Made by a program: the position numbers and the translations under genes | Notes under the pieces: generated by a model | Told to the model about the DNA's origin: nothing | The model's input: only the letters and a program-made list of their open reading frames with translations | Databases searched by the model: none | Assembly: GCF_000300515.1 (NCBI RefSeq) | Contig: NZ_AMSI01000019.1 | Span: 1 to 49,965 of the forward strand | DNA length: 49,965 bases | Direction of reading: 5' to 3' | Source: Nitratireductor indicus C115 | GTDB taxonomy: Bacteria > Pseudomonadota > Alphaproteobacteria > Rhizobiales > Rhizobiaceae | Shown: one piece after another, positions 40,258-49,942 of the stretch | Numbering within the stretch: position 1 is the stretch's first letter | Layout of the letters: every line of letters starts with the position of its first letter

Positions 40258-40285
40258 CAAGCGGCGGACCTGCGCCCGCCGCTTG
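40258..40285. repeat. Hairpin between rplO and secY
   Basis: CAAGCGGCGG (40258-40267) and CCGCCGCTTG (40276-40285) are perfect 10-bp arms with an 8-nt loop, within the 133-bp rplO-secY gap. No T-run follows on the minus strand. It may stabilise or process the spc transcript before secY. Confidence 0.5.
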
Positions 40286-40294
40286 TCTATCAAA

Positions 40295-40771
40295 TTATTC
40301 TGCTGCCTTGGGGGCAACGAGCAGCTTGATGGAGCCGCCGGCCTTCTCGATTTTCTCGACGGCCGACTTGGAAGCGCCTGCAACCTCGATCGAGACCTTG
40401 GACTTCAACTCACCATCGCCAAGCACGCGCACGCCATCCTTGGCGCGGCGCAGGACGCCAGCCTTGACCAGGGCGTCGACGTCGATCGTAGCCTTGTCGT
40501 CGAGCTTCTTGGCATCGATCGCCTGCTGAAGGCGGGCGAGAGATACCTCGTTGTAATCGGAACCGAACAGGTTGGTAAAACCGCGCTTGGGCAGGCGACG
40601 GTAAAGCGGCATCTGGCCGCCTTCGTAGCCCTTGATCGCCACGCCGGAACGCGACTTCTGACCCTTCACACCGCGGCCGCCGGTCTTGCCGGAGCCCGAG
40701 CCGATGCCACGACCAACGCGCTTACGCGATTTGGTGGCGCCTTCGTTTTCCCTGAGTTCGTTGAGCTTCAT
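40295..40771 (-). CDS. rplO: 50S ribosomal protein L15 (uL15)
   Basis: Large-subunit protein needed late in assembly. ATG at 40771 ([22 protein letters not shown] is the family opening) gives 158 residues; a TTG two codons before is less likely. The basic Gly/Lys/Arg-rich first half ([18 protein letters not shown]) and the [15 protein letters not shown] motif are diagnostic. The C-terminal half is a compact globular domain ending in KAAE. It precedes secY on the same transcript. Confidence 0.98.
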   Translation of the reverse strand: MKLNELRENEGATKSRKRVGRGIGSGSGKTGGRGVKGQKSRSGVAIKGYEGGQMPLYRRLPKRGFTNLFGSDYNEVSLARLQQAIDAKKLDDKATIDVDALVKAGVLRRAKDGVRVLGDGELKSKVSIEVAGASKSAVEKIEKAGGSIKLLVAPKAAE

Positions 40772-40791
40772 AATCAAATCTCCTCGGTTCC

Positions 40792-40992
40792 TCAGGCCTC
40801 GTCCACGATACGGACGAGATGCTGCACGGAAGCGATCATGCCGCGCACGGAGGGAGTATCCTCCAGCGTGGAACGGCGGTGCATCTTGTTCAAACCAAGG
40901 CCGATCAGCGTCTGACGCTGGTAGGCCGGGCGGCGAATGGGGCTACCGATCTGCTCAACGGTGAGCGTCTTGCCCTTCTTCTTCTCTGCCAT
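40792..40992 (-). CDS. rpmD: 50S ribosomal protein L30 (uL30)
   Basis: Small large-subunit protein. ATG at 40992 ([12 protein letters not shown]) gives 66 residues; alternative upstream ATGs add up to six. The core [19 protein letters not shown] and [21 protein letters not shown] match the family. It lies between rpsE and rplO with short gaps. Confidence 0.97.
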   Translation of the reverse strand: MAEKKKGKTLTVEQIGSPIRRPAYQRQTLIGLGLNKMHRRSTLEDTPSVRGMIASVQHLVRIVDEA

Positions 40993-41062
40993 CTTCATCA
41001 ATCCTTGCAAACGTCGGCGATCAAAACCCGCTCACGAAAGCGGGCCGATCAGCCGGTCAACC

Positions 41063-41620
41063 CTATTCCTCGGAGCCAGCAGTGGCGCCGCGGCGCGCCT
41101 GCAGCGTCGAGTACTTAATGCCTCGCTGGGCAGCAACGTCCTTCGGGTGCATCTGATGCTTGAGAGCGTCGAAGGTCGCACGCACCATGTTGTACGGGTT
41201 GGAAGAACCGAGCGACTTTGCAACGACGTCCTGCATGCCGAGCGTTTCGAAGACGGCGCGCATGGGACCACCGGCGATGATGCCGGTACCGGGCTTGGCG
41301 GCGCGCAGCAGAACGCGACCGGCGCCGTGGCGACCGTTCACGTCATGGTGCAGCGTACGACCGTCGCGCAGCGGCACGAAAACCATGTCGCGCTTGGCGC
41401 TCTCAGTCGCCTTGCGGATGGCTTCCGGCACTTCGCGCGCCTTGCCGTGGCCAAAACCAACGCGGCCCTTCTGGTCGCCGACGACGACGAGAGCTGCAAA
41501 GCCGAAACGACGGCCGCCCTTCACCACCTTGGCAACGCGATTGATATGAACAAGCTTGTCAACGAATTCGCTATCGCGCTCTTCGCGCTCGCGGCGATCG
41601 TCCCTACGTCCTTGTGCCAT
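41063..41620 (-). CDS. rpsE: 30S ribosomal protein S5 (uS5)
   Basis: Small-subunit protein important for decoding fidelity. The 185 residues have a charged N-terminal tail ([12 protein letters not shown]). The S5 domain follows with the [18 protein letters not shown] segment, [15 protein letters not shown], and a second fold ending in a basic Gly/Ser-rich tail. The Gly-rich loop that is mutated in ribosomal ambiguity strains is intact. A 72-bp gap to rplR contains a strong hairpin. Confidence 0.98.
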   Translation of the reverse strand: MAQGRRDDRREREERDSEFVDKLVHINRVAKVVKGGRRFGFAALVVVGDQKGRVGFGHGKAREVPEAIRKATESAKRDMVFVPLRDGRTLHHDVNGRHGAGRVLLRAAKPGTGIIAGGPMRAVFETLGMQDVVAKSLGSSNPYNMVRATFDALKHQMHPKDVAAQRGIKYSTLQARRGATAGSEE

Positions 41621-41663
41621 TGTCCTTTTCCTTGTTCTTTTCCGGAAGCACGGGGTTAAAATT

Positions 41664-41690
41664 CATTCGGGCGCCTGATGCGCCCGAATG
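41664..41690 (-). terminator. Terminator-like hairpin inside the spc operon, rplR-rpsE gap
   Basis: CATTCGGGCGC and GCGCCCGAATG form perfect 11-bp arms with a 5-nt loop. On the minus strand the stem ends AATG followed by AATTTTAA, a short T-stretch. It starts 2 bp after the rplR stop. In an operon that must be transcribed through, it probably acts as a partial terminator or a transcript stabiliser. Confidence 0.6.
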
Positions 41691-41692
41691 GA

Positions 41693-42052
41693 TCAGAACT
41701 TCAGGCCACCCTCTCGGGCAGCATCGGCCAGCGCCTTGACGCGGCCGTGGAAGAGATACGGGCCGCGGTCGAAGACCACTTCCGATACCCCTGCCTTCTT
41801 TGCGCGTTCTGCGACCAGCTTGCCGACCGCAGCAGCTGCTGCAGTATCGGCACCGGTCTTCAGATCGGTGCGAAGATCCTTGTCCAAGGTGGACGCTGCG
41901 GCGAGCGTGCAGCCCTTGGCGTCGTCGATGACCTGGACGTAAATGTTCTTCGAGGAACGGTAAACCGAAAGACGCGGCTGGCCATTGGAGACCGCCTTGA
42001 GCTTCCGGCGAACACGTCCCGCGCGCCGCTTGACGGAGACTTTCGAGACCAT
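41693..42052 (-). CDS. rplR: 50S ribosomal protein L18 (uL18)
   Basis: Binds 5S rRNA together with L5 and L25 in the central protuberance. The 119 residues start with a basic [11 protein letters not shown] tail. The conserved [18 protein letters not shown] segment follows, then [21 protein letters not shown] and [15 protein letters not shown]. Order and length are normal for the spc operon. Confidence 0.98.
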   Translation of the reverse strand: MVSKVSVKRRAGRVRRKLKAVSNGQPRLSVYRSSKNIYVQVIDDAKGCTLAAASTLDKDLRTDLKTGADTAAAAAVGKLVAERAKKAGVSEVVFDRGPYLFHGRVKALADAAREGGLKF

Positions 42053-42063
42053 GAGTTGCGTTC

Positions 42064-42597
42064 CTACTTCTTCTTGCCTTCTTTGCGGACGATCGTCTCA
42101 TCCGCATACTTGACGCCCTTGCCCTTGTAAGGCTCGGGGCCACGCTTCTTGCGGATTTCGGCGGCGACCTGTCCGACCACCTGCTTGTCGATGCCGCTGA
42201 TAACGATTTCGGTCGGCTTCGGCACGGTGATCGTGATTCCCTGCGGGGTCTCGTAAATCACTTCGTGGCTGTAGCCAAGCGAAAGCTGCAGGTTTTTTCC
42301 CTGCATAGCAGCACGATAGCCGACGCCGTTGATCTCCAGCTTCTTCTCGAAACCATCCTTCACGCCGTGAAGGATGTTGGAGATCTGGGTGCGCGACATG
42401 CCCCATTTGGAGCGCGCATCCTTCGACTGATCGCGCGGATCGACGGAAACGGCACCGTCCTCGAGCTTCACCAGAACCTCGTCGTTGACGACGAATTTCA
42501 GTTCGCCCTTCGGCCCCTTGGCCGTAACGGTCTGGCCCTCGACTTGCGCCGTAACGCCCTGAGGCACCGGGACCGGCTTTTTGCCAATGCGAGACAT
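42064..42597 (-). CDS. rplF: 50S ribosomal protein L6 (uL6)
   Basis: Large-subunit protein near the factor-binding site. ATG at 42597 ([15 protein letters not shown]) gives 177 residues; the open frame upstream has no family match. Two similar alpha/beta domains are seen, and the C-terminal signature is [14 protein letters not shown]. It lies 11 bp before rplR and 37 bp after rpsH. Confidence 0.98.
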   Translation of the reverse strand: MSRIGKKPVPVPQGVTAQVEGQTVTAKGPKGELKFVVNDEVLVKLEDGAVSVDPRDQSKDARSKWGMSRTQISNILHGVKDGFEKKLEINGVGYRAAMQGKNLQLSLGYSHEVIYETPQGITITVPKPTEIVISGIDKQVVGQVAAEIRKKRGPEPYKGKGVKYADETIVRKEGKKK

Positions 42598-42634
42598 TTC
42601 TCTGTCCTCGTTCTTTGCTTCGCTCTCTACCTGA

Positions 42635-43033
42635 TCAGAAGATCTGGCAGAGAAGCTCGCCGCCCACATTCTTTTCGCGCGCTTCGTGATCGGCCATCAC
42701 GCCCTTGGGCGTCGAAAGGATGGCGATCCCGAGACCGTTGGCGACCTGCGGGATGGACTTCACGGACACATAGACCCGGCGGCCGGGCTTGGAAACGCGG
42801 GCGATCTCGCGGATCACAGAACCGCCTTCGCCGTATTTCAGCTCGATTTCGATCTCGGACTTGCCGTTATCGTAGTCGACCTGGCTGTAATCGCGGATAT
42901 AGCCTTCCGCCTTCAGCACATCGAGAACGCGCACGCGAAGGCGCGAAGCCGGCGTCGAGACCTTGGTCTTGTTGCGGCCGATGGCGTTGCGGATACGGGT
43001 CAGCATATCGCCGAGAGGATCATTCACGGACAT
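42635..43033 (-). CDS. rpsH: 30S ribosomal protein S8 (uS8)
   Basis: Central-domain 16S rRNA binding protein, and in E. coli the translational repressor of the spc operon. The 132 residues begin [17 protein letters not shown] and contain the C-terminal signature [20 protein letters not shown]. Whether autoregulation occurs here cannot be read from the sequence. It is spaced 12 bp from rpsN. Confidence 0.98.
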   Translation of the reverse strand: MSVNDPLGDMLTRIRNAIGRNKTKVSTPASRLRVRVLDVLKAEGYIRDYSQVDYDNGKSEIEIELKYGEGGSVIREIARVSKPGRRVYVSVKSIPQVANGLGIAILSTPKGVMADHEAREKNVGGELLCQIF

Positions 43034-43045
43034 AGTCTCTACCTC

Positions 43046-43351
43046 TTACCAGCTCGACTTGACCAGGCCCGGGATAAGGCCATTGTTGCCAAGTTCGCGC
43101 AGTGCAACGCGCGACATCTTCAGCTTGCGATAGTAGGCGCGCGGGCGGCCCGTGACATCGCAGCGATTGCGGATACGCGTCTTCGACGAGTTGCGCGGCA
43201 GGGCAGCAAGCTTGAGCTGTGCCTGGAAACGCTCTTCAATCGGCTTAGACTGGTCCATGATGATGGCCTTGAGAGCGGCGCGCTTTGCGGCATAGCTCTT
43301 GACCATCTTGCGCCGACGGTTGTTCTTTTCGACTGCGCTGACTTTTGCCAT
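43046..43351 (-). CDS. rpsN: 30S ribosomal protein S14 (uS14), zinc-free type
   Basis: Small-subunit head protein. At 101 residues it is the long form. The zinc-ribbon cysteines are absent: the motif region reads [20 protein letters not shown] with only one cysteine, so it is the C-minus type that does not need zinc. It lies between rplE and rpsH. Confidence 0.98.
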   Translation of the reverse strand: MAKVSAVEKNNRRRKMVKSYAAKRAALKAIIMDQSKPIEERFQAQLKLAALPRNSSKTRIRNRCDVTGRPRAYYRKLKMSRVALRELGNNGLIPGLVKSSW

Positions 43352-43378
43352 TTACGTTGTCCTTCTTCTCGCCTGCCG

Positions 43379-43936
43379 TTACTGCCGGAACGGGAAGTTA
43401 AAGGCCTTAAGCAAGGCCCGTGCTTCGTCGTCGGTCTTGGCGGTCGTGCAGACGATGATGTCCATTCCCCAGATCTGATCGACCTGATCGTAGTTGATCT
43501 CGGGGAACACGATGTGCTCCTTGAGGCCCATGGCGAAGTTGCCACGGCCATCGAAGCTCTTCGGATTGAGGCCGCGGAAGTCGCGGACGCGCGGAAGAGC
43601 GACGGTCACGAGACGATCCAGGAACTCGTACATGCGATCCTTGCGCAGCGTCACCTTGGCGCCGAGCGGCATGCCTTCGCGCACCTTGAAGCCGGCGATC
43701 GACTTCGTGGCACGGGTGATGACGGGCTTCTGACCGGCGATGCGGGCAAGATCCTCGGCTGCGATGGCAGGCTTCTTGGAATCGCCGGTGGCTTCGCCGA
43801 CACCCATGTTGAGCACGATCTTCTCCAGGCGCGGAACCTGCATCTCGTTCTCATACTTGAACGTCTCGAGGAGCTCCTTGCGGATCGCCTCCTCGTATTT
43901 CTTCTTCCAGCGCGGCTGGTACTGAGCATTAGCCAT
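43379..43936 (-). CDS. rplE: 50S ribosomal protein L5 (uL5)
   Basis: Binds 5S rRNA and contacts the P-site tRNA at the central protuberance. The 185 residues include [16 protein letters not shown], the [20 protein letters not shown] motif and the C-terminal [20 protein letters not shown]. It overlaps the rplX stop by 8 bp, so translation is coupled. Length is normal. Confidence 0.98.
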   Translation of the reverse strand: MANAQYQPRWKKKYEEAIRKELLETFKYENEMQVPRLEKIVLNMGVGEATGDSKKPAIAAEDLARIAGQKPVITRATKSIAGFKVREGMPLGAKVTLRKDRMYEFLDRLVTVALPRVRDFRGLNPKSFDGRGNFAMGLKEHIVFPEINYDQVDQIWGMDIIVCTTAKTDDEARALLKAFNFPFRQ

Positions 43937-44243
43937 CGATCAATTCTCCAGAGCGCTTCGCCACGCGCACCTTCTTGCCGTCTTCCTGGACCTTGAAGCC
44001 AACGCGGGTCGGCTTGCCATCCTTGGGATCGGCCACGGCCAGATTCGACAGGTGAATCGGCGCTTCCTTGGTGATGATCCCGCCCTCGGACTGGGCGGAC
44101 TGCTTCTGGTGACGACGCACCAGGTTGATACCGCGAACGACAGCCTTGTCGTCCTTCGGCATGACCTTCACCACTTCGCCGGTACGGCCCTTGTCCTTGC
44201 CGGCCAGAATGACGACCGTGTCGCCTTTTTTAATCTTCTGCAT
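43929..44243 (-). CDS. rplX: 50S ribosomal protein L24 (uL24)
   Basis: Assembly initiator of the large subunit, with a KOW motif at the N terminus ([20 protein letters not shown]). The 104 residues also show the [11 protein letters not shown] segment and the late [20 protein letters not shown]. It lies 12 bp after rplN and overlaps rplE. Confidence 0.98.
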   Translation of the reverse strand: MQKIKKGDTVVILAGKDKGRTGEVVKVMPKDDKAVVRGINLVRRHQKQSAQSEGGIITKEAPIHLSNLAVADPKDGKPTRVGFKVQEDGKKVRVAKRSGELIDG

Positions 44244-44255
44244 ATCCCCGGCCTC

Positions 44256-44624
44256 CTAGAGCACTTCCGGCGCGAGCGAAATGATCTTCATATGGTTCTT
44301 GGCGCGCAATTCGCGCGGAACCGGTCCGAAAATACGCGTGCCGACGGGCTCTTTCTTGTTGTCGACCAGAACGGCTGCGTTCTTGTCGAAACGGATGACG
44401 CTGCCGTCGGCGCGGCGAATATCCTTCGCCGTGCGCACAACAACCGCCTTCATCACGTCGCCCTTCTTCACGCGGCCGCGCGGAATGGCCTCCTTCACGG
44501 AGACGACAATGATGTCGCCCACGGAGGCATACTTCCGCTTCGAACCGCCAAGCACCTTGATGCACATGACACGACGGGCGCCGGAATTATCCGCCACGTC
44601 GAGGTTTGTTTGCATCTGAATCAT
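44256..44624 (-). CDS. rplN: 50S ribosomal protein L14 (uL14)
   Basis: Large-subunit protein at the subunit interface and a docking site for the silencing factor RsfS. The 122 residues start [20 protein letters not shown] and contain [14 protein letters not shown] and FGPVPRELR, all diagnostic. It follows rpsQ by 64 bp, the first gene of what corresponds to the spc operon. Confidence 0.98.
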   Translation of the reverse strand: MIQMQTNLDVADNSGARRVMCIKVLGGSKRKYASVGDIIVVSVKEAIPRGRVKKGDVMKAVVVRTAKDIRRADGSVIRFDKNAAVLVDNKKEPVGTRIFGPVPRELRAKNHMKIISLAPEVL

Positions 44625-44688
44625 GACTGGCCGCCTTCTCTTCAGTGGAAAGCGGTTCAGATACTCCGCTTTCCGGCAATTTCAAACT

Positions 44689-44931
44689 TTATTCGGCCTG
44701 GGCGCCGGTAACGACAACCCAGTTTTTGTCCTTCGAAATCGGGCGGGTCTCCTCAATGGTGACCACGTCGCCGACCTTGCACGCATTCGCTTCATCATGC
44801 GCCTTGTACTTTTTGGACATGCGCACGACTTTTTTCATCATCGGATGGGTGAAGCGACGCTCGACGCGGACGACAACGGTCTTGTCGTTCTTGTCGCTCA
44901 CCACGGTGCCCTGCAAAACGCGCTTTGGCAT
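44689..44931 (-). CDS. rpsQ: 30S ribosomal protein S17 (uS17)
   Basis: Primary 16S rRNA binding protein of the small-subunit body. The 80 residues begin [20 protein letters not shown] and contain the [21 protein letters not shown] motif. The end (GAQAE) is short. It is the last gene of the S10 operon by convention and lies 11 bp after rpmC. Confidence 0.98.
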   Translation of the reverse strand: MPKRVLQGTVVSDKNDKTVVVRVERRFTHPMMKKVVRMSKKYKAHDEANACKVGDVVTIEETRPISKDKNWVVVTGAQAE

Positions 44932-44942
44932 ATTCGCTGTCC

Positions 44943-45143
44943 TCAGGCCTTGCTGCCGGCCGTCTTCTCGGCCGCGATTGTCTTGATGCGCGCAATATCC
45001 CTACGGATTTCTTTCACGCGCGCGGTTTTTTCGAGCTGCCCGGTCGCTTTCTGGAAGCGGAGGTTGAACTGCTCTTTCTTCAGTTTCGCCAGCTCGTCGT
45101 TGAGCTGGTCCGGCGTCATCGCCCTGACATCAACGGCCTTCAT
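44943..45143 (-). CDS. rpmC: 50S ribosomal protein L29 (uL29)
   Basis: Small helical hairpin protein at the tunnel exit, beside L23, where trigger factor and SRP dock. The 66 residues have the first-helix motif [21 protein letters not shown]-like pattern and [23 protein letters not shown]. It lies 14 bp after rplP. Confidence 0.98.
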   Translation of the reverse strand: MKAVDVRAMTPDQLNDELAKLKKEQFNLRFQKATGQLEKTARVKEIRRDIARIKTIAAEKTAGSKA

Positions 45144-45157
45144 CGCGTCCGCCTTTC

Positions 45158-45571
45158 CTACTCTGCAATACGCTGCACGAAGCGCGTCTTGATCGGGAGC
45201 TTGGCAGCGCCAAGACGAAGGGCCTCGCGGGCAACGTCGATCGCAACACCGTCGATCTCGAACATCACGCGGCCCGGCTTCACGCGGCAGGCCCAGTAAT
45301 CGACGGAGCCCTTGCCCTTACCCATACGAACTTCGGTCGGCTTCGAGGTCACCGGCAGATCCGGGAAAATGCGGATCCACACGCGGCCCTGACGCTTCAT
45401 CTGACGCGTGATGGCACGGCGGGCGGCCTCGATCTGACGCGCGGTGACGCGCTCCGGCTCGAGAGCCTTCAGGCCATAGGCGCCGAAATTGAGCTCCGTG
45501 CCACCCTTCGCGGCACCGTGAATACGGCCCTTGAACTGCTTGCGGAACTTTGTGCGCTTCGGTTGCAGCAT
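45158..45571 (-). CDS. rplP: 50S ribosomal protein L16 (uL16)
   Basis: Large-subunit protein that helps form the A-site and peptidyl transferase surroundings. The 137 residues show [16 protein letters not shown], then [21 protein letters not shown] and the [19 protein letters not shown] segment. The arginine preceding MGKGKG corresponds to the site hydroxylated in some bacteria. It lies 20 bp after rpsC. Confidence 0.98.
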   Translation of the reverse strand: MLQPKRTKFRKQFKGRIHGAAKGGTELNFGAYGLKALEPERVTARQIEAARRAITRQMKRQGRVWIRIFPDLPVTSKPTEVRMGKGKGSVDYWACRVKPGRVMFEIDGVAIDVAREALRLGAAKLPIKTRFVQRIAE

Positions 45572-45591
45572 CTTTATCTACTCCAAATTCC

Positions 45592-46302
45592 TCAAGCGTT
45601 CTCGCGGCGGCGGTTGCCGCTCGGAGCGCCCTGGTCGCCTTCGATCGCGCGACGCTCGGAGGCCATCGGGTCATGCTCGAGGATCTCGCCCTTGAACACC
45701 CAGACCTTGACGCCGCAGATACCGTAGGCGGTCTTCGCCTCGGCAGTGCCGTAATCCACATCAGCGCGCAGCGTGTGCAGCGGAACGCGGCCTTCGCGGT
45801 ACCACTCCATGCGAGCGATTTCAGCGCCGCCAAGACGGCCCGAGCAGTTGATACGGATGCCCTCTGCACCGAGGCGCATGGCGGACTGCACGGCGCGCTT
45901 CATGGCGCGGCGGAATGCAACGCGGCGCTCGAGCTGCTGGGCAATCGACTGCGCGATCAGCGTCGCATCGACTTCCGGCTTGCGCACTTCAACGATGTTC
46001 AGATGCGTTTCCGCATTGGTCATCGCCGAAACCTTGCGGCGCAGCTTTTCAATGTCGGCGCCCTTCTTGCCGATGATCAGGCCCGGACGAGCAGCATGGA
46101 TCGTGACGCGGCACTTCTTGTGCGGGCGCTCGATCACCACCTTCGAGATGGCAGCCTGCTTCAGCTCCTTCTCGATATAGTCGCGGATCTTCAGATCCTC
46201 GTGCAGCAGGTCGCCATACTCACCCGTGTTCGCATACCAGCGAGAATCCCAGGTGCGGTTGATGCCGAGACGCAGACCGATCGGATTGATTTTCTGGCCC
46301 AT
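45592..46302 (-). CDS. rpsC: 30S ribosomal protein S3 (uS3)
   Basis: Head protein at the mRNA entry channel with helicase activity together with S4. The 236 residues have an N-terminal [14 protein letters not shown], a KH domain with the GKKG loop ([13 protein letters not shown]) and a C-terminal domain with [20 protein letters not shown]. The tail is Glu/Arg/Asn-rich. The ATG overlaps the rplV stop (TGATG). Confidence 0.98.
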   Translation of the reverse strand: MGQKINPIGLRLGINRTWDSRWYANTGEYGDLLHEDLKIRDYIEKELKQAAISKVVIERPHKKCRVTIHAARPGLIIGKKGADIEKLRRKVSAMTNAETHLNIVEVRKPEVDATLIAQSIAQQLERRVAFRRAMKRAVQSAMRLGAEGIRINCSGRLGGAEIARMEWYREGRVPLHTLRADVDYGTAEAKTAYGICGVKVWVFKGEILEHDPMASERRAIEGDQGAPSGNRRRENA

Positions 46303-46691
46303 CAGGCGGCCTCCACTTTCTCTTCCACTTCACGCACGACGATCGTCAGATGCGAGAACGGCTTCTCGATGCGGCTGGCGCGACCACGACCACGCGCATG
46401 GAAGCGCTTCATCACAATCGACTTACCGACATGGGCTTCGGCCACGACCAGCGCATCCACGTCGAGGTCATGATTGTTCTCCGCGTTGGCGATCGCGGAT
46501 TCGAGCGTCTTCTTGACGGTCGAAGCGATGCGCTTGCGCGAGAATTCCAGATCGGCGAGCGCGGTCGCCACCTTCTTGCCGCGGATCATCGCGGCAACGA
46601 GGTTCAGCTTCTGCGGGCTGACACGGATCGTGCGCAGAACGGCACGGGCCTCATTGTCAGCGAGCCTGCGCGGCGCTTTGGCCTTGCCCAT
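46302..46691 (-). CDS. rplV: 50S ribosomal protein L22 (uL22)
   Basis: Lines the peptide exit tunnel with its long beta hairpin. The 129 residues include [17 protein letters not shown] near the start. The [23 protein letters not shown] segment follows, and then the hairpin region [20 protein letters not shown]. The extension relative to E. coli (110) is N- and C-terminal. It is coupled to rpsC and lies 2 bp after rpsS. Confidence 0.98.
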   Translation of the reverse strand: MGKAKAPRRLADNEARAVLRTIRVSPQKLNLVAAMIRGKKVATALADLEFSRKRIASTVKKTLESAIANAENNHDLDVDALVVAEAHVGKSIVMKRFHARGRGRASRIEKPFSHLTIVVREVEEKVEAA

Positions 46692-46693
46692 CG

Positions 46694-46972
46694 TTATTTC
46701 CTCTTTGCCTTCTTGTCCGCGCCGTGGCCGTAATAGGTGCGGGTCGGAGCGAACTCACCAAACTTGTGACCGACCATCTCCTCGGAGACGGAAACGGGAA
46801 TATGCTTCTGGCCGTTGTAAACACCGAAGGTCAAACCCACGAACTGGGGCAGGATGGTGGAGCGGCGGCTCCACATCTTGATAACCTCGTTACGGCCGCT
46901 ATCGCGCACCTTCTCGGCCTTCTTCAGGAGATAGCCGTCGACGAAGGGGCCTTTCCAGACTGAACGGGACAC
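46694..46972 (-). CDS. rpsS: 30S ribosomal protein S19 (uS19)
   Basis: Head protein that binds 16S rRNA with S13 near the A site. The 92 residues begin [20 protein letters not shown] and contain the [21 protein letters not shown] and [12 protein letters not shown] motifs. It stands between rplB and rplV. Confidence 0.98.
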   Translation of the reverse strand: MSRSVWKGPFVDGYLLKKAEKVRDSGRNEVIKMWSRRSTILPQFVGLTFGVYNGQKHIPVSVSEEMVGHKFGEFAPTRTYYGHGADKKAKRK

Positions 46973-46988
46973 TTGCCGCTACCTTTCC

Positions 46989-47825
46989 TTAGCTCTTGCG
47001 CTGATGGCGCGAGCGCATGATAAATTTGTCGGTCGCCTTGTTGGACCGGGTCTTCATGCCCTTGGTGGGCTTACCCCAGGGCGAAACCGGATGACGACCG
47101 CCGGACGTGCGACCTTCACCACCACCGTGCGGGTGATCGACCGGGTTCATGACAACGCCGCGGTTGTGCGGGCGCTTGCCCATCCAACGCTTACGACCGG
47201 CCTTACCCAGGCTCACATTGCCGTGGTCCGGATTGGAGACGGCGCCGACCGTGGCAAAGCACTGGCCGGAGACCAGACGCTGCTCACCGGAGTTGAGACG
47301 CAGGATCGCCATGCCCTGATCGCGGCCGACGAGCTGGGCATAGGCGCCAGCCGAACGGGCGATCTGACCGCCCTTCCCCGGCTTCAGTTCCACGTTGTGA
47401 ACGATCGTACCGACCGGCATCGTGGAAAGCGGCATCGCGTTGCCGGGCTTCACGTCGGCACCGTTGGTGCTCGAAATGACCTTGTCGCCGGCGGCAAGAC
47501 GCTGCGGGGCGAGAATGTAGGACAGCTCACCGTCCTCATAACGCACCAATGCGATGAACGCCGTACGGTTCGGATCGTATTCAAGGCGCTCAACGGTGGC
47601 CGAAACGTCGAACTTGCGACGCTTGAAATCGACCAGACGATAAGTGCGCTTGTGACCGCCGCCCTGGAAACGAGCCGTGATGCGGCCCGTGTTGTTGCGG
47701 CCGCCCTTGCCCGTCAGACCTTCCGTCAGGCCCTTCACGGGCTTGCCCTTGTGAAGGGCGGAGCGGTCGACGATGACCAGCTGACGCTGGCCAGGGGTTA
47801 CCGGTTTATACTTCTTCAGTGCCAT
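46989..47825 (-). CDS. rplB: 50S ribosomal protein L2 (uL2)
   Basis: Essential core protein needed for subunit association and peptidyl transfer. The 278 residues show [15 protein letters not shown] at the start, the [21 protein letters not shown] segment, and the C-terminal [14 protein letters not shown] motif with the conserved histidine. It lies 21 bp after rplW and 16 bp before rpsS. Confidence 0.98.
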   Translation of the reverse strand: MALKKYKPVTPGQRQLVIVDRSALHKGKPVKGLTEGLTGKGGRNNTGRITARFQGGGHKRTYRLVDFKRRKFDVSATVERLEYDPNRTAFIALVRYEDGELSYILAPQRLAAGDKVISSTNGADVKPGNAMPLSTMPVGTIVHNVELKPGKGGQIARSAGAYAQLVGRDQGMAILRLNSGEQRLVSGQCFATVGAVSNPDHGNVSLGKAGRKRWMGKRPHNRGVVMNPVDHPHGGGEGRTSGGRHPVSPWGKPTKGMKTRSNKATDKFIMRSRHQRKS

Positions 47826-47846
47826 TGTCTTTCCCTCGCCGCCCGA

Positions 47847-48140
47847 TCACAGGCCAGTCGCGATGTCGATCGAATGACCTTCGGCCAGCGTGACAATCGC
47901 TTTCTTGACGTCGCTCTGACGGCCAACCGTTCCGCGGAAGCGCTTAACCTTGCCCTTGCGAACCAGCGTGTTGACGCCTGCAACCTTCACACCGAAGAGC
48001 GCTTCGACAGCAGCCTTGATTTCCGGCTTCGTCGCCTTGCGGTCCACATTGAAGACCACCTGGTTCGCTTCCGACGCCATGGTCGATTTCTCGGTGATCG
48101 CCGGGCTGACGATCACGTCATAGTGGCGAAGATCCGTCAT
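47847..48140 (-). CDS. rplW: 50S ribosomal protein L23 (uL23)
   Basis: Tunnel-exit protein that binds trigger factor and SRP. The 97 residues begin [19 protein letters not shown] and contain [21 protein letters not shown] and [15 protein letters not shown]. The ATG overlaps the rplD stop by the ATGA arrangement. Confidence 0.98.
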   Translation of the reverse strand: MTDLRHYDVIVSPAITEKSTMASEANQVVFNVDRKATKPEIKAAVEALFGVKVAGVNTLVRKGKVKRFRGTVGRQSDVKKAIVTLAEGHSIDIATGL

Positions 48141-48757
48141 TTGAAACGCTCCTCGAGGGCCTCGACGGCGGCCTTGGAAAGGACCAGCGTGCCGCGGCGC
48201 AGAATGTCGTACACATTGATGCCCTGCACCGGCAGAACGTCAATGTTGGCGATGTTTTGAGCAGCGCGCTTGAAACCGGCGTCGATTTCGGCGCCACCGA
48301 TCAAAAGTGCGTTGTTCAGGCCGAGCTTGGCGAAGTTCTCGATGAGAATCTTCGTCTTGGCCTCACTCACCGCCAGATCGTCGACGATGATCAGGTTGGA
48401 TGCCTTCGCCTTGGCGGAGAGCGCATGCTTCAGGCCGAGCGCACGGACCTTCTTGGGAAGATCGTGAGCGTGGCTGCGCACGACCGGGCCGTGAGCCTTG
48501 CCACCGCCGCGGAACTGCGGAACGCGTGCCGACGAATGGCGAGCGCGACCGGTGCCCTTCTGCTTATACATCTTGGCGCCGGTACGGGCGATTTCCGCGC
48601 GACCCTTGGTCTTGTGCGTGCCGGCCTGCTTCTTAGCAAGCTGCCAGCGCACCACGCGGTGCAGGATATCCTCGCGCGGGTCCAGACCGAAGATTTCGTC
48701 CGAAAGCTTCAGCTTGCCGGCGTCAGCGCCTGCGAGGGTGGTTACCTTGAGATCCAT
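48137..48757 (-). CDS. rplD: 50S ribosomal protein L4 (uL4)
   Basis: Large-subunit protein whose loop reaches the exit tunnel; in E. coli it represses the S10 operon. The 206 residues show the loop region [20 protein letters not shown] and the core [16 protein letters not shown]. No autoregulatory leader can be identified here. The ATG overlaps the rplC stop (TAATG) and the stop overlaps rplW. Confidence 0.98.
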   Translation of the reverse strand: MDLKVTTLAGADAGKLKLSDEIFGLDPREDILHRVVRWQLAKKQAGTHKTKGRAEIARTGAKMYKQKGTGRARHSSARVPQFRGGGKAHGPVVRSHAHDLPKKVRALGLKHALSAKAKASNLIIVDDLAVSEAKTKILIENFAKLGLNNALLIGGAEIDAGFKRAAQNIANIDVLPVQGINVYDILRRGTLVLSKAAVEALEERFK

Positions 48758-49488
48758 TATTCAGCCCCCTCGCTGGCGGCAGCTTCTTCAACTTTCGCCG
48801 CGTCCGCCTTGCCGTTGGCGCGCAGCGCAGCCGGCATCGGAACGTCCTGCGGCAGCGGAGCCTTGACGGCGTCGCGCACCATGATCCAGGCGCCCTTGGA
48901 ACCGGGAACCGCACCGCGGACCAGGATCAGACCACGCTCAACATCGGTGGAGACGATCTCAAGGTTCTGCGTCGTGACACGATGATCGCCCATGTGGCCG
49001 GCCATCTTCTTGCCCTTGAACACTTTGCCCGGGTCCTGACGCTGACCGGTCGAACCATGCGAACGGTGCGAAACCGAGTTACCATGGGTCGCGCGGCCAC
49101 CACCGAAGTTGTGGCGCTTCATGACACCCTGGAAGCCCTTACCGATCGAGGTGCCCGTCACATCGACCTTCTGGCCGGGAACGAAATGCTCGGCCGTGAT
49201 CTCTGCGCCGACATCCAGAAGGTTGTCGGGGGACACGCGGAACTCGGCAAGCTTGGCCTTGGGCTCCACGGAGGCGACGGCATAGTGGCCGCGAAGCGCC
49301 TTCGACGTGTTCTTCACCTTGGCAAGCCCGACGCCGAGCTGAACCGCCGTGTAGCCGTTCTTTTCTTCGGTACGCTGAGCGACAACCTGACAGTTCTCCA
49401 TGCGCAGAACCGTCACGGGCACATGTTCGCCCGCTTCGTTGTAGACGCGTGTCATACCGACTTTTTGTGCGATAACACCTGAACGCAT
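48757..49488 (-). CDS. rplC: 50S ribosomal protein L3 (uL3)
   Basis: Early assembly protein of the large subunit close to the peptidyl transferase centre. The 243 residues start [20 protein letters not shown] and contain the tunnel-side loop [20 protein letters not shown] and [22 protein letters not shown]-terminal Ala/Glu/Lys extension of about 30 residues makes it longer than the E. coli protein (209), a feature of alphaproteobacteria. It follows rpsJ by 83 bp. Confidence 0.98.
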   Translation of the reverse strand: MRSGVIAQKVGMTRVYNEAGEHVPVTVLRMENCQVVAQRTEEKNGYTAVQLGVGLAKVKNTSKALRGHYAVASVEPKAKLAEFRVSPDNLLDVGAEITAEHFVPGQKVDVTGTSIGKGFQGVMKRHNFGGGRATHGNSVSHRSHGSTGQRQDPGKVFKGKKMAGHMGDHRVTTQNLEIVSTDVERGLILVRGAVPGSKGAWIMVRDAVKAPLPQDVPMPAALRANGKADAAKVEEAAASEGAE

Positions 49489-49571
49489 CGGTTCGATTTC
49501 CTTTCGAGGTTCCCTTCGCCTGTTGCGCCCTAAAGCGTCTTCAGCGGGGGTTCCGGACCTTTAATCTTGCC

Positions 49572-49880
49572 CTACAGCTTGATCTCGACGTCGACACCAG
49601 CGGCAAGGTCGAGCTTCATAAGAGCATCGACCGTTTGCGGCGTCGGATCGACGATGTCGAGAAGACGCTTATGGGTACGCATCTCGAACTGCTCACGGCT
49701 CTTCTTGTCGATGTGCGGCGAGCGGTTCACGGTAAACTTCTCGATGCGCGTCGGCAGCGGCACAGGGCCGCGCACATTGGCGCCCGTACGTTTTGCCGTA
49801 GACACGATTTCCCGCGTCGAGGCGTCGAGCACGCGATGATCAAACGCCTTGAGGCGGATACGGATATTCTGTCCGTTCAT
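49572..49880 (-). CDS. rpsJ: 30S ribosomal protein S10 (uS10)
   Basis: Small-subunit head protein that also joins the NusB antitermination complex. The 102 residues begin [19 protein letters not shown] and include the [24 protein letters not shown] loop region and the [22 protein letters not shown] helix. It is the first gene of the S10 operon. About 60 bp separate it from the end of an upstream gene that looks like tuf. Confidence 0.98.
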   Translation of the reverse strand: MNGQNIRIRLKAFDHRVLDASTREIVSTAKRTGANVRGPVPLPTRIEKFTVNRSPHIDKKSREQFEMRTHKRLLDIVDPTPQTVDALMKLDLAAGVDVEIKL

Positions 49881-49942
49881 GTGTCAATTCCTTGTTCCCG
49901 CGGCGGCGCGGTCACCCGCGCCGCGCTGGAAGGTTACCGTTC

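Noticed and set aside
47004-48260. Plus-strand open frame of 418 codons across rplB-rplW
   Set aside because: It is antisense to conserved ribosomal protein genes and has no recognisable product.
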